Below, piece after piece: positions 46,131 to 54,613 of a DNA stretch of 64,000 bases. Position 1 is the first letter of the stretch. Every line of letters starts with the position of its first letter. The stretch covers positions 44,784 through 108,783 of the forward strand of contig NZ_JBQCCF010000047.1 in the NCBI RefSeq assembly GCF_051962475.1. Reading direction: 5' to 3'. The notes under the pieces were generated by a model, which saw only the letters and a list, made by a program, of their open reading frames with translations, did not search any database and had not been told where the DNA came from. The position numbers and the translations under genes were made by a program. This stretch comes from Dyella_A sp051962475. GTDB taxonomy: Bacteria; Pseudomonadota; Gammaproteobacteria; Xanthomonadales; Rhodanobacteraceae.

Positions 46131-46157
46131 ATTCGAAGAATACCTCTTCTTGAAGAA
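46131..46157. promoter_or_regulatory. Putative Lrp-type operator between phhA and lrp
   Basis: Two AT-rich inverted repeats in an otherwise GC-rich context: ATTC-GAA-GAAT at 46131-46141 and TTCTT-G-AAGAA at 46147-46157. They are 16 bases apart centre to centre, just before the regulator start at 46167. Paired, short dyads of this kind fit binding by an Lrp/AsnC oligomer and could control both divergent genes. Inferred. Confidence 0.5.
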
Positions 46158-46166
46158 GAATCGTGC

Positions 46167-46643
46167 ATGGCCACCCTCGATCGTACCGATTTGCGCCTGC
46201 TCGCCGAGCTGCAGGCGCATGGCCGCGTCACCAACGCGGAGCTGGCCGAACGGGTCAGCCTGTCGCCGTCGGCGTGCCTGCGCCGGGTGCAGCGGCTGGA
46301 GGCGGAAGGGGTGATCAGTGGCTACGCGGCGCAGGTCGATCCGCAGGCGGTGGGGCTGGGGCTGCAGGCGTTCGTGCGGGTGCAGCTGGCCAAGCACGAA
46401 GCGGCGGCGATCGAGCGCTTCGTGGCGCACGTGGGCGAATGGGAGGAGGTGGTGGCTTGCCACGCGCTTACCGGCGACATGGACTACCTCATGCACGTCT
46501 ACGTGGCCGACCTGGAGCATTTCTCGCGCTTCCTGCTGGACCGCCTGCTCAACGCCTCGGGCGTGGCCGACGTCAACTCCAGCTTCGTGCTGCGCACGGT
46601 GAAGCGCTCGCCCTCGCTGCCGCTGGGCCAGTTGTCCGGCTGA
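46167..46643 (+). CDS. Lrp/AsnC-family transcriptional regulator
   Basis: A 158-residue regulator: N-terminal winged helix-turn-helix (about 4-50: LDRTDLRLLAELQAHGRVTN, LSPSACLRRVQRLEAEGVI) and C-terminal RAM/ligand-binding domain (about 65-145: FVRVQLAKHEAAAIERF, ACHALTGDMDYLMHVYVADL). Given the divergent phhA gene, it probably responds to phenylalanine or tyrosine and controls phhA and itself. Confidence 0.93.
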   Translation: MATLDRTDLRLLAELQAHGRVTNAELAERVSLSPSACLRRVQRLEAEGVISGYAAQVDPQAVGLGLQAFVRVQLAKHEAAAIERFVAHVGEWEEVVACHALTGDMDYLMHVYVADLEHFSRFLLDRLLNASGVADVNSSFVLRTVKRSPSLPLGQLSG

Positions 46644-46713
46644 ACCGGGGCGCAGCCACCCCTGCCATGGGTTGCATGTCGCGGCTGCCAACTAACGCTA
46701 AACTAACCGGCTG

Positions 46714-47529
46714 ATGAGCATGGATACCGTCACCGCCCCCGAACGCGCGCCCTGGCAGCCGATCCGCTACCTGTGGCGCGTGCCGCTGCTGCTGGGGCAC
46801 ATCGTGCTGGGCATCCTGTTGTGCTCGCTGATCCTCAGCTGGAACCAGCATCGCGTGATGAAGAACGGCCGCGTGCCGTTCGCCCACCGCATGATCAACT
46901 GGTGGTCGCGCCTGCTGATGCGCATCTTCGGCCTGCGCTCGGTGCTGATCGGCAAGCCGCTGCCCGACCCGGTGCTGTTCGTCGCCAATCACACCTCGTG
47001 GATCGACATCGAGCTGCTGCACAGCCAGCGCGCCGCCTGCTTCGTGGCCAAGGCCGAGATTGCCCGCTGGCCGCTGGTCGGCTGGATGGCCGCTACCGGA
47101 GGCACCATCTTCCATCGCCGCGGTTCCAACCATTCGCTGGCTTCGGTGATGGCGGTGATGGTGGAGCGCCTGCGCAGCGGCCGCTCGGTGGCCGTGTTTC
47201 CGGAAGGCGGCAGCGGCTACAACGGTGTGTTGAAGGTGTTCCACGCGCGCATCTTTCAGGCCGCGCTGGACGCCAACGTGCCGGTGCAGCCGGTGGCGCT
47301 GCGCTTCGCCCGCCACGGGCGCCGCGTGATCGACGCGGGTTTTCGCGAGCACGAGAGCTTCATGGCGAACTTTCTGCGCCTGCTCGGCAGCGCGCCGCTG
47401 GATGCCGAGGTGCATTTCCTCGATCCGGTGCCGTCCACCCCCGACGCCCGCCGACGCATGGCCGAGCTGTCGCGCGAACGCATCGCTGCCGCGCTGGAAG
47501 ATGCCGTTCCAGACAAGGCCGCCGCATGA
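46714..47529 (+). CDS. 1-acyl-sn-glycerol-3-phosphate acyltransferase-like protein
   Basis: A 271-residue membrane acyltransferase of the PlsC/LPLAT superfamily. One N-terminal helix (about 24-43) precedes catalytic NHTSWID (HX4D) near residue 91 and the substrate-binding FPEGG near 168. It may make phosphatidic acid or acylate another lipid. The next gene overlaps its stop (ATGA). Confidence 0.93.
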   Translation: MSMDTVTAPERAPWQPIRYLWRVPLLLGHIVLGILLCSLILSWNQHRVMKNGRVPFAHRMINWWSRLLMRIFGLRSVLIGKPLPDPVLFVANHTSWIDIELLHSQRAACFVAKAEIARWPLVGWMAATGGTIFHRRGSNHSLASVMAVMVERLRSGRSVAVFPEGGSGYNGVLKVFHARIFQAALDANVPVQPVALRFARHGRRVIDAGFREHESFMANFLRLLGSAPLDAEVHFLDPVPSTPDARRRMAELSRERIAAALEDAVPDKAAA

Positions 47530-48533
47530 CCCTGCCGCAAGGACGCGACTTCCAGCCGCCGTGGCCCCTGCGCAGCGGCCACATCCAGACCATGCTCTCC
47601 TCCAGCGGCGTGCGTCGCCTATTGCTGCCCAAGCGCGCCCGCACCGTGCTCGATGGTGCCGAGCACGTAATGGTGAGCGGCGGCGGCGACGTGCGCCTGA
47701 GCGGTGCCTATACCGCCCAGCGCCGCGGCGCGCCCTCGCGTGGGCTGGCGGTGCTGTTTCACGGTTGGGAGGGCAGCCTCGACTCCACCTACGTGCTGCA
47801 GACCGGCAGCCGCCTGCTGGCCGACGGTTGGGACGTGTTCCGGCTCAACTTCCGCGACCACGGCGACAGTCATCACCTCAACGAGGCGCTGTTCCATTCC
47901 TGCCGCATCGACGAGGTGGTGCACGCGCTGGGCGAGATCGCCGAGCGCTGGCCGACGCGGCCGATGGCGCTGGCGGGCTTCTCGCTGGGCGGCAACTTCG
48001 CCCTGCGCGCCGGTCTGGTCGCACCGCAGTGGGGCATTCCGCTGGCCTACGCGCTGGCGGTGTGTCCGATCATCGATCCGGCCGAAGGCTTGTTCTCGCT
48101 GGAGAAGCAGGCGCCGTGGTTCTACCAGGCCTACTTCATGCAGAAGTGGCGCCACTCGCTGCGCACCAAGCAGGCGGCGTTTCCGCAGCACACCTATTTC
48201 GAGCTGGCCGAGCTGAAGCAGAACCTTCGTGGACTGACCGAGGCGCTGGTGCTGCGCCATACCGATTTCGATTCACTTGAAGCGTATCTGGACGGCTATT
48301 CGGTGGCCGGCGATGCGCTGCAGGCGATGCAGATTCCCGCCACCATCATGACTGCGCGGGACGATCCGGTGATTCCGGTGAACGCGTTCGAGCAGCTGCG
48401 CCTGCCGCCAAACATCGAGCTGGATATCGCCCGTTACGGCGGCCACTGCGGCTTCATCCGCGGCTGGGACATGACCAGCTTCACCGACGACTACATCGCC
48501 GCACGGTTCAACGCGATCGCTGCGGCGCGCTGA
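47526..48533 (+). CDS. YheT-like alpha/beta hydrolase
   Basis: A 335-residue hydrolase: FQPPWPLRSGHIQTML start typical of the YheT/ABHD1-3 group, oxyanion region VLFHGWEGS, nucleophile in AGFSLGGNF, acid in ARDDPVIP and His in GGHCGFIRG. Substrate unknown, probably an ester of lipid origin. It is translationally coupled to the acyltransferase by a 4-base overlap, suggesting they act on related lipids. Confidence 0.92.
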   Translation: MTLPQGRDFQPPWPLRSGHIQTMLSSSGVRRLLLPKRARTVLDGAEHVMVSGGGDVRLSGAYTAQRRGAPSRGLAVLFHGWEGSLDSTYVLQTGSRLLADGWDVFRLNFRDHGDSHHLNEALFHSCRIDEVVHALGEIAERWPTRPMALAGFSLGGNFALRAGLVAPQWGIPLAYALAVCPIIDPAEGLFSLEKQAPWFYQAYFMQKWRHSLRTKQAAFPQHTYFELAELKQNLRGLTEALVLRHTDFDSLEAYLDGYSVAGDALQAMQIPATIMTARDDPVIPVNAFEQLRLPPNIELDIARYGGHCGFIRGWDMTSFTDDYIAARFNAIAAAR

Positions 48534-48540
48534 GCGCCGC

Positions 48541-49155
48541 TCAGGGCAGGGCGTTGGGCTCGCGCCGGCGCATCCAGCAGGCCACGCTCATGCGCTCGCG
48601 CGTGGCCGGCAGCACCTCGTGCTCGAAGCGGTCGGACAGGAACAGCACCAGCGTGCCGGCCTGCGGCAGCACGTCGTGCACGCGGCCATCGTCCAGGTAC
48701 AGGCGCAGCGCGCCGCCGTCGGCTGGATCCCACGCCTCGTTGAGGTAGTAAACCGCCGACACCGTCCGCGCATCGCTGTGGCGTAGGCGGTCGAGATGGC
48801 GCGCGTAGCGAGCGCCCGGCGCGTAGACCGCGTAGTGCGCCTCGCTCTCCACCAGGCCGAGCATCAGGCTGCGGTTGAGCGTGGTGCGCAAGGTCTCCAG
48901 CGCTTCCACCAGCGGTAGCTGCGCCTCGCTCAGCGCGTTCATCTCGAACCAGCGAGTGTGGTCGTTGCGCAGCGGCGTGGCGGTGCGCTCGCCGCCGACG
49001 CGCGCGGGAGTCATGCGTCGCGCCGCGTGCATCGCCGCGCACTCGTGGGCGAGCGCGGCGGTTTCTTCTTCTGGCAGCAGGCGCGGCAGCACGCACCACC
49101 CAGCCGTGGCCAACGCATCGGCAGCCGCTTCGAATCGCGACGACAAGGAGTCCAT
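48541..49155 (-). CDS. 2-oxoglutarate/Fe(II)-dependent dioxygenase
   Basis: A 204-residue prolyl-4-hydroxylase-like oxygenase. The facial triad is His-x-Asp in YARHLDRLRH and the distal His in DRFEHEVLPATRERMSV, where the following Arg binds 2-oxoglutarate. SAVYYLNEAWDPADGGALRL is the core strand. Probably hydroxylates a protein or small molecule. It converges on the hydrolase gene with 7 bases between stops. Start: ATG at 49155 after AAGGAG-like bases. Confidence 0.9.
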   Translation of the reverse strand: MDSLSSRFEAAADALATAGWCVLPRLLPEEETAALAHECAAMHAARRMTPARVGGERTATPLRNDHTRWFEMNALSEAQLPLVEALETLRTTLNRSLMLGLVESEAHYAVYAPGARYARHLDRLRHSDARTVSAVYYLNEAWDPADGGALRLYLDDGRVHDVLPQAGTLVLFLSDRFEHEVLPATRERMSVACWMRRREPNALP

Positions 49156-49229
49156 GAAAGCCTGGGCAGCACAGGGGAGCGCGGGGCTCCGCAGCATACG
49201 CGCAGTGCTGCCGCACCGCGCGTGCCGAT

Positions 49230-49436
49230 TCAGCGCAGCGGATCGAGCAGGCCGCGCAGGCCGTTGTGGTCCAGCTCCAGCGACAGCGCCAACAGGCGGC
49301 CGAGCTGACCCGATGGGAAGCCCTTGCGCGCGAACCACGCCAGGTACGCGCCAGGCAGATCGCCGATCAGCCGCCCCTGGTACTTGCCGTAGGGCATGCG
49401 CACGGTCACCAGACGCTTGAGATCTTCGGCTTCCAC
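49230..49436 (-). CDS. DUF3820 family small protein
   Basis: A 68-residue protein with TVRMPYGKYQGRLIGDLP and YLAWFARKGFPSGQLGRLL, the DUF3820 pattern (annotated in Pseudomonas as a quorum-sensing-regulated virulence factor; the biochemical role is not known). The start is GTG at 49436, 6 bases after the stop of the VOC gene in the same direction, so the two are probably co-transcribed. Confidence 0.85.
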   Translation of the reverse strand: MEAEDLKRLVTVRMPYGKYQGRLIGDLPGAYLAWFARKGFPSGQLGRLLALSLELDHNGLRGLLDPLR

Positions 49437-49442
49437 CGCGGC

Positions 49443-49868
49443 CTACTTCGCGAACAGTCGCGACGGATCGGCGAAGGCCTTGAACTCCAGCGCGTTGCCG
49501 CACGGATCGCGCAGGAACATCGTGGCCTGCTCGCCGCTCTGGCCGACGAAGCGTACGTGCGGCTCGATCACGAAACGCACCCCCGCGGCGCGAAGCCGGT
49601 CGGCCAGCGCCCGCCAGTCGTCCATCGGCAGCACCAGGCCGAAGTGACGCACCGGCACCGCGTCGCCATCCACGTCGTGCGCGGCGGCCGCGCGCACTTC
49701 CTCTGGCGCCAGGTGGGCGACGATCTGGTGGCCGTGGAAATCGAAGTCGACCCACTCCTCGCTGCTGCGCCCTTCCGGGCAACCGAGCAGCTCGCCGTAG
49801 AAGGCGCGCGCACGGGCCAGCGAGGTGACCGGGAAGGCGAGGTGGAACGGAGCGAGTACGGGCGTCAT
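49443..49868 (-). CDS. VOC-family (glyoxalase/dioxygenase fold) protein
   Basis: A 141-residue vicinal-oxygen-chelate protein with two beta-alpha-beta-beta-beta modules: PFHLAFPVTSLARARAFYGE (metal His), VRHFGLVLPMDDWRALADRL and FLRDPCGNALEFKAF (metal Glu). It could be a lyase, a dioxygenase or a resistance protein; not distinguishable here. The ATG at 49868 is preferred over an upstream in-frame start at 49895 because the VOC fold begins there. Confidence 0.9.
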   Translation of the reverse strand: MTPVLAPFHLAFPVTSLARARAFYGELLGCPEGRSSEEWVDFDFHGHQIVAHLAPEEVRAAAAHDVDGDAVPVRHFGLVLPMDDWRALADRLRAAGVRFVIEPHVRFVGQSGEQATMFLRDPCGNALEFKAFADPSRLFAK

Positions 49869-49894
49869 GTGGCTCGGAAGAGGCGGGGCGTGCA

Positions 49895-50260
49895 TCAGCG
49901 CGGCGGGTGAACGAGAAAAGGGTCGCGACAGATCGGATACCCACGATCTTCGCCGGCGCAGCGCTTGCGCGCCAGCGCGACGATCTCGGATGCGGTGCGG
50001 CCGTCCATTGCCGAGCGACCCGGATCGCCGATGCCGCCCTTCTCGCCGAAGGCAGCGCGCCGTACCCGGTCATTGAGCTCATCCGACGCCACCACCTCGA
50101 CTGCCCAGCGCAGTTCGTCGCGCCCGGCAGGCAGTGCCGCGTACATCGCCCTCAGGCTGGTGAATGAGGTCGCGGGCGACGAGGTATCGGCGCGGGGTTC
50201 ACCGCAGCCGTGCAGCGCCGGTAGCAGCACCAATGCAAGCAGGTGGGTGGATCGCTTCAT
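49895..50260 (-). CDS. Hypothetical lipoprotein
   Basis: A 121-residue protein with a lipoprotein signal (LLALVLLPALHGCGE, lipobox LHGC). The mature part has two Cys (KRCAGEDRGYPICRDPF) that may form a disulfide. No family recognised. It is first in the leftward lipoprotein-VOC-DUF3820 series and diverges from the glycosyltransferase with 41 bases between starts. Confidence 0.75.
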   Translation of the reverse strand: MKRSTHLLALVLLPALHGCGEPRADTSSPATSFTSLRAMYAALPAGRDELRWAVEVVASDELNDRVRRAAFGEKGGIGDPGRSAMDGRTASEIVALARKRCAGEDRGYPICRDPFLVHPPR

Positions 50261-50301
50261 CGGGCCCCTCCGGCTGCGGGCGCGCGTAGTCTAATGGGCC
50301 G

Positions 50302-51594
50302 ATGAAACACATCGTGATCGCCACCGTCGGCTCGCTCGGCGACCTGTTTCCGTTTCTGGCGGTGGGCCAGGTGTTGCGACGACGCGGGCACCGCGTGACC
50401 GTGGCCACGCACGCGGCGCATCACGACATGGTGGTGCAGGCCGGCTTGGCCTTCCACGACGCCAGCGGCATGCCCGAGCCGGACGACCGTGAAGCATTCA
50501 CCGCGCGCGCATTCCATCCGTGGCACGGTCCGGCCTTCGTGGTGCGCGATTTCGCGGCGGCCGACGTTCGGGCCAGCTATCAGCGGTTGCTGCCGTTGTG
50601 CACGACGGCGGATCTGCTGGTCACCAGCACGCTCGCCTTTGCCGGCCAGATCCTGGGCGAGACGTTCGAGGCCGCCGGCCGGTTGCAGTGGCGCTCGGCA
50701 CTGCTGGCGCCGGCAAGCTTCTTGTCGGTGCACGACATGCCGGCGACCGGGCTGGCCGCGGTCGACGTTCCGGTGCGCGCTTCACTGCTCGCCGCCCGCA
50801 CGCTGCAATGGCTGGCCCGTCGCGTCACGCACGGCTGGACCGAACCGGTGCGCCAGTTCCGCCGTGAACTGGGGCTGGCGCCGGAGTCACCGCGGGGCGA
50901 TCCGTTCCATCGCGGGCAACATGCTCCCGGCGGCGTGCTCGCGCTCTACTCCGAGCTGCTCGGCGCGCCGCAGCCGGACTGGCCGCCGAACGTGCACGTG
51001 TGCGGCTTCGCCCGCTACGCCCAGCCCGAACACCCGGACCCGGCGCTGCAGGCGTTTCTCGATGCCGGCTCGCCACCGCTGGTGTTCTCGCTGGGCTCCA
51101 CCGCGGTGCACGCGGGCGGAGCGTTTCTGCGCGAGAGCCTGCGCGCGGCGCTGTCGCTCGGGCAGCGCGCGGTGCTGTTCACCGGCTCGCCGGCGATGCG
51201 TGCGCGCCTGCCGCCGACCTTGCCCGAGACGATCCATTGCGTGGACTACGCGCCCCACGCGGCGCTGTTTCCCCGCGCGGCGGTGGTGGTGCATCACGGC
51301 GGCATCGGTACCAGCGCCGAAGCGCTGCGCGCCGGCGTGCCGGTGCTGGTGGTACCGCACGGCTTCGACCAACCGGACAACGCCGCGCGGCTGGAGCGCC
51401 TCGGCGTAGCCGAAACCCTGCCCGTGTCGCGTTACCGCGCCGAGCCGGCGGCGGTGCGCCTGCGGCGCCTGCTGCAGCCGTCGTATGCGGCACGGGCCGC
51501 TGCCTGCGCCGAGCGAATGCGCTGCGACGACGGCGCCGCGCGCGCGGCCGATGTCATCGAAGCGGCTTGGCTCGCGCCGGCGCGCATGCGCTAG
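50302..51594 (+). CDS. GT1-family glycosyltransferase (UGT/MGT type)
   Basis: A 430-residue GT-B fold enzyme. The N-terminal acceptor domain starts HIVIATVGSLGDLFPFLAVG (conserved catalytic-region Gly/Asp). The C-terminal donor domain has FSLGSTAVHAGGAFLRE and the nucleotide-sugar signature HHGGIGTSAEALRAGVP followed by PHGFDQPDNA. It probably glycosylates a lipid or small hydrophobic molecule. Its stop overlaps that of the convergent cardiolipin synthase gene. Confidence 0.92.
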   Translation: MKHIVIATVGSLGDLFPFLAVGQVLRRRGHRVTVATHAAHHDMVVQAGLAFHDASGMPEPDDREAFTARAFHPWHGPAFVVRDFAAADVRASYQRLLPLCTTADLLVTSTLAFAGQILGETFEAAGRLQWRSALLAPASFLSVHDMPATGLAAVDVPVRASLLAARTLQWLARRVTHGWTEPVRQFRRELGLAPESPRGDPFHRGQHAPGGVLALYSELLGAPQPDWPPNVHVCGFARYAQPEHPDPALQAFLDAGSPPLVFSLGSTAVHAGGAFLRESLRAALSLGQRAVLFTGSPAMRARLPPTLPETIHCVDYAPHAALFPRAAVVVHHGGIGTSAEALRAGVPVLVVPHGFDQPDNAARLERLGVAETLPVSRYRAEPAAVRLRRLLQPSYAARAAACAERMRCDDGAARAADVIEAAWLAPARMR

Positions 51595-52883
51595 AGCTGC
51601 GAGGCAGTCTGCGCGGCGAGCCAGTCCATCAGCCGCTGTCGCCACGGCCGCTGCTGCCACTGCGCATAGCCCAGCGGCCTGGCGTGGCGCAGGTCAGCGT
51701 CGATCACGGCGGTCATGTGGGCGGCGAAGTCCGCGTCGTAGATGTTGATGTTGGCCTCGTCGTTGAGCTGGAACGAGCGGTTGTCGAAGTTGGCCGAGCC
51801 GGCCATCGTGAGGTAGTGGTCCACCACCATCAGCTTGTTGTGCAGCAGCGACGGTTGCCAGCGATAGATCTGCGCCCCGGCAGCCAGCATCGGCCCCCAC
51901 TGCGCCTGTGAAGCGTTCGCCACCACGTCGCTGTCCACGTACGGGCCGGGCACCAGCAGGCGGATGCGCACGCCGCGTTTCAGCGCGCGGCGCAGCGCGT
52001 CGAGAGTGAGCTCGTCGGGCACGAAGTAGGCCGCCTCCAGGTCGATACTCTCTCGCGCGCCGTTGATGGCCATCAGGTACATCAGCTGCATGTTGCGGCT
52101 GCCGCCTTCGGGCGAACTGGCGAACGCCTGCACCGGCAGGTCGCCGGCCGCGCGCACCGGCGGGTAGTAATCCTCGCCCAGCAGGGCTTCGCCGGTGGTG
52201 GTGAGCCAGTTGTCCTCGAAGATCGCCTGCATCTGCTGGGCGGCCGGCCCTTCGACGCGAAACTGCATGTCGCGCCAGTGGGTGGGGTTGTCGCCGTGGC
52301 CGTCCCACGCGTCGGCAATGCCGACGCCACCGTTGAATGCAATGCGCCCGTCCACGATCAGCAGCTTGCGGTGGGTGCGGTTGTTGATGCGGTCCAGGCT
52401 GTACCACTTGAGCGGGTGGAAGTACTCGAAGCGCACGCCGCCGTCGCGCAACGCCTCCACCGCGGAGGACTCCATGCGGGTGGAGCCGGCCCAGTCGGCC
52501 AGCACGCGCACCTTCACCCCGGCGCGGGCGCGTTCGGTCAGCGCGGCGATGAACTCCTTGGAGATATTCCCCGACCAGTAGATGTAGGTTTCCAGGTTCA
52601 CGCTGCGCTGGGCCTGGCGGATCGCCGCCAGCATCGCCGGGAAGATCTCCGCGCCGTTCTGGTAGTCGCTGACCGTATTGCCGCCGATGATCGGCGGGCC
52701 GAGCAGGGTCCCCACCTCGCGCCGAAACGCCTCGCTGTGCACCGCGCTGACCGGCGCCAGTCGGTACTGCAGCGCCTGCTCCTTCGGCCACAGATTGAGC
52801 GCGAGCAGGCCGGCCAGCGCCGCGCCCAGCGCGCCGGCGACTATCCAGATCACGCGTCGCTTCCAGCGGCGTGCGTCGGCCAC
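51591..52883 (-). CDS. Cardiolipin synthase-type phospholipase D family protein
   Basis: A 430-residue membrane-anchored protein with one N-terminal helix (about 10-30) and two HKD catalytic motifs: HRKLLIVDGRIAFNGG near residue 190 and HNKLMVVDHYLTMAGSANFD near 350. It condenses phosphatidylglycerol or related lipids to cardiolipin, in the manner of ClsA/ClsB. Start is GTG at 52883. It shares overlapping stop codons with the convergent glycosyltransferase. Confidence 0.92.
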   Translation of the reverse strand: MADARRWKRRVIWIVAGALGAALAGLLALNLWPKEQALQYRLAPVSAVHSEAFRREVGTLLGPPIIGGNTVSDYQNGAEIFPAMLAAIRQAQRSVNLETYIYWSGNISKEFIAALTERARAGVKVRVLADWAGSTRMESSAVEALRDGGVRFEYFHPLKWYSLDRINNRTHRKLLIVDGRIAFNGGVGIADAWDGHGDNPTHWRDMQFRVEGPAAQQMQAIFEDNWLTTTGEALLGEDYYPPVRAAGDLPVQAFASSPEGGSRNMQLMYLMAINGARESIDLEAAYFVPDELTLDALRRALKRGVRIRLLVPGPYVDSDVVANASQAQWGPMLAAGAQIYRWQPSLLHNKLMVVDHYLTMAGSANFDNRSFQLNDEANINIYDADFAAHMTAVIDADLRHARPLGYAQWQQRPWRQRLMDWLAAQTASQL

Positions 52884-53007
52884 GTGCCTTCTCCCCGTTC
52901 AGTTCGCTGTGGGACTGTCCGGCGCGCGGGTCAGGTGTCGCCGAACCGCGCCGGAGCGTCGCAGCGTGCAGGTGACGGCAGCGTGGGCGTGGGCTGGCCC
53001 GGCCGGC

Positions 53008-54486
53008 TCAGTCGGCCGGCACGCAGCGGCCCTGCGCCCAGGCACGCAGCGCATCGACCTGCTCGCGCATCAGCACCGACAGCGGGCGCGTCTGCGCCAG
53101 TGCGGCGAGCAGGTGCGTCTGGTCCGGCGGCGCGCCGGCGCCCACCGCGTCGTACAACGCACTGACGATGGCCTGCTCGATCTCGGCGCCGGAAAAGCCT
53201 TCGCTGGCCGCAGCCAGGGCGGGCAGGTCGAAGTTCGTCGGCGGCAATTTCCGGCGCTCCAGGTGCAGCTGGAAGATCTGCGCGCGCACCGGCGCGGTGG
53301 GCAGGTCGACGAAGAAGATCTCGTCGAAGCGGCCCTTGCGCAGCAGTTCGGCGGGCAGCTCGTGCACCGCGTTGGCGGTGGCCACCACGAACACCTTGGC
53401 CTTGCGTTCGGCCATCCAGGTGAGCAGGTAACCGAGCACGCGGCGCGACACGCCGCCGTCCTCGCCACCGCCGCTGGCCAGGCCCTTCTCGATCTCGTCG
53501 ATCCACAGCACGCAGGGGCTCAGCAGCTCGGTGCTGGCCAGCGCCTCGCGCAGGTTCTTTTCCGTTTCGCCCTGGTACTTGTTGTACAGCGTGCCGAAAT
53601 CCAGCCGCACCAGCGGCACGCCGAAGCCACCGGCGATCGCCTTGGCCGCCAGGCTCTTGCCGCAACCCTGTACGCCCAGCAGCAGCACGCCCTTGGGCGG
53701 GTCGAGCATCGGCGCGGCCTCGGGCGAGAGGAACACCGCGCGCCGCCGGTGCACCCACTCGCGCACGCGCTGCACGCCGGCGATGTCGGCAAAGCTGGCA
53801 GTGGCGTACTCGAAATGCAGCAGGCCGGAGCGGTTGAGCAGCTCGAACTTCGACTGCATCAGTTCCGGCAGATCGTGCTGGCCGAGCGCACCGTCGTTGT
53901 AGATCAGCTTGCGCACGATGCGCCGCGCGTCCGGCGCCGACAGCCCCACCAGGTTGCGCACGATGGTGCGCGCCGCCTCGCCGTCCACCTCCACCCGGCG
54001 GCCCTGTTCGCGCTGCCAGGCCACCGCCTCGCCGCGCATGATCCCGGCCAGTTCCTTGATGTCGGGCAGTGCCAGCGGCACGCGCAGGGCCAGCGCTTCG
54101 AGCTCTTCCGGCAGCTCCACTTTCGCCCCCACCAGCACCACGGTGTGCGGGGCCGAGCGCTGCCGCTGCACGATCTCGCGCAGCATGCGCAGGCTCATCG
54201 CGTAGCGCACGAAGGGGTGGAAGTCGAACAGGATGAAGATGCCCGCCTCCGCCGCGCTGCGGATCATTTCCAGCGTGGCGGTGGCATCGGGCGCCACCGG
54301 GTCGTCGTGCTGTGCGAAGTCGAGCCGGCTCAGGCCGCCGGTCAGCGTCCAGCGCCACAGCGGGCGCAGCGATTGCGCGATGACGTGGCGAAAGCAGTCG
54401 ATCACGCGCTGTTCGTCCACGGTCTCGATCACCAGCAGCGGCGTGGCCGCCCGCACCAGCGTGGTGAGGTCCTGCAATTCGCTCAT
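53008..54486 (-). CDS. Ycf46-like AAA+ ATPase
   Basis: A 492-residue protein. The N-terminal half (about 1-235) is a degenerate AAA-like module without Walker motifs. The C-terminal AAA+ domain has Walker A LLGVQGCGKSLAAKAIA near residue 275, Walker B VLWIDEIEKG, sensor VATANAVHELPAELLRKGRF and an Arg finger, followed by a lid helix region. This layout is that of the Ycf46 group found in cyanobacteria and many proteobacteria, whose biological role is largely unknown. Confidence 0.88.
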   Translation of the reverse strand: MSELQDLTTLVRAATPLLVIETVDEQRVIDCFRHVIAQSLRPLWRWTLTGGLSRLDFAQHDDPVAPDATATLEMIRSAAEAGIFILFDFHPFVRYAMSLRMLREIVQRQRSAPHTVVLVGAKVELPEELEALALRVPLALPDIKELAGIMRGEAVAWQREQGRRVEVDGEAARTIVRNLVGLSAPDARRIVRKLIYNDGALGQHDLPELMQSKFELLNRSGLLHFEYATASFADIAGVQRVREWVHRRRAVFLSPEAAPMLDPPKGVLLLGVQGCGKSLAAKAIAGGFGVPLVRLDFGTLYNKYQGETEKNLREALASTELLSPCVLWIDEIEKGLASGGGEDGGVSRRVLGYLLTWMAERKAKVFVVATANAVHELPAELLRKGRFDEIFFVDLPTAPVRAQIFQLHLERRKLPPTNFDLPALAAASEGFSGAEIEQAIVSALYDAVGAGAPPDQTHLLAALAQTRPLSVLMREQVDALRAWAQGRCVPAD

Positions 54487-54613
54487 GGGGTCCCCTCGGA
54501 TGAGGGCGTAACGGTATCAGAGCGCGACGCGCGGCCGAATGCGCCCATGGGCTGCACGCTGCGGCGCGGGCGCGCTATGTTGGGCGCCTATCCCCCTGCC
54601 GAGGAGCCTCACG

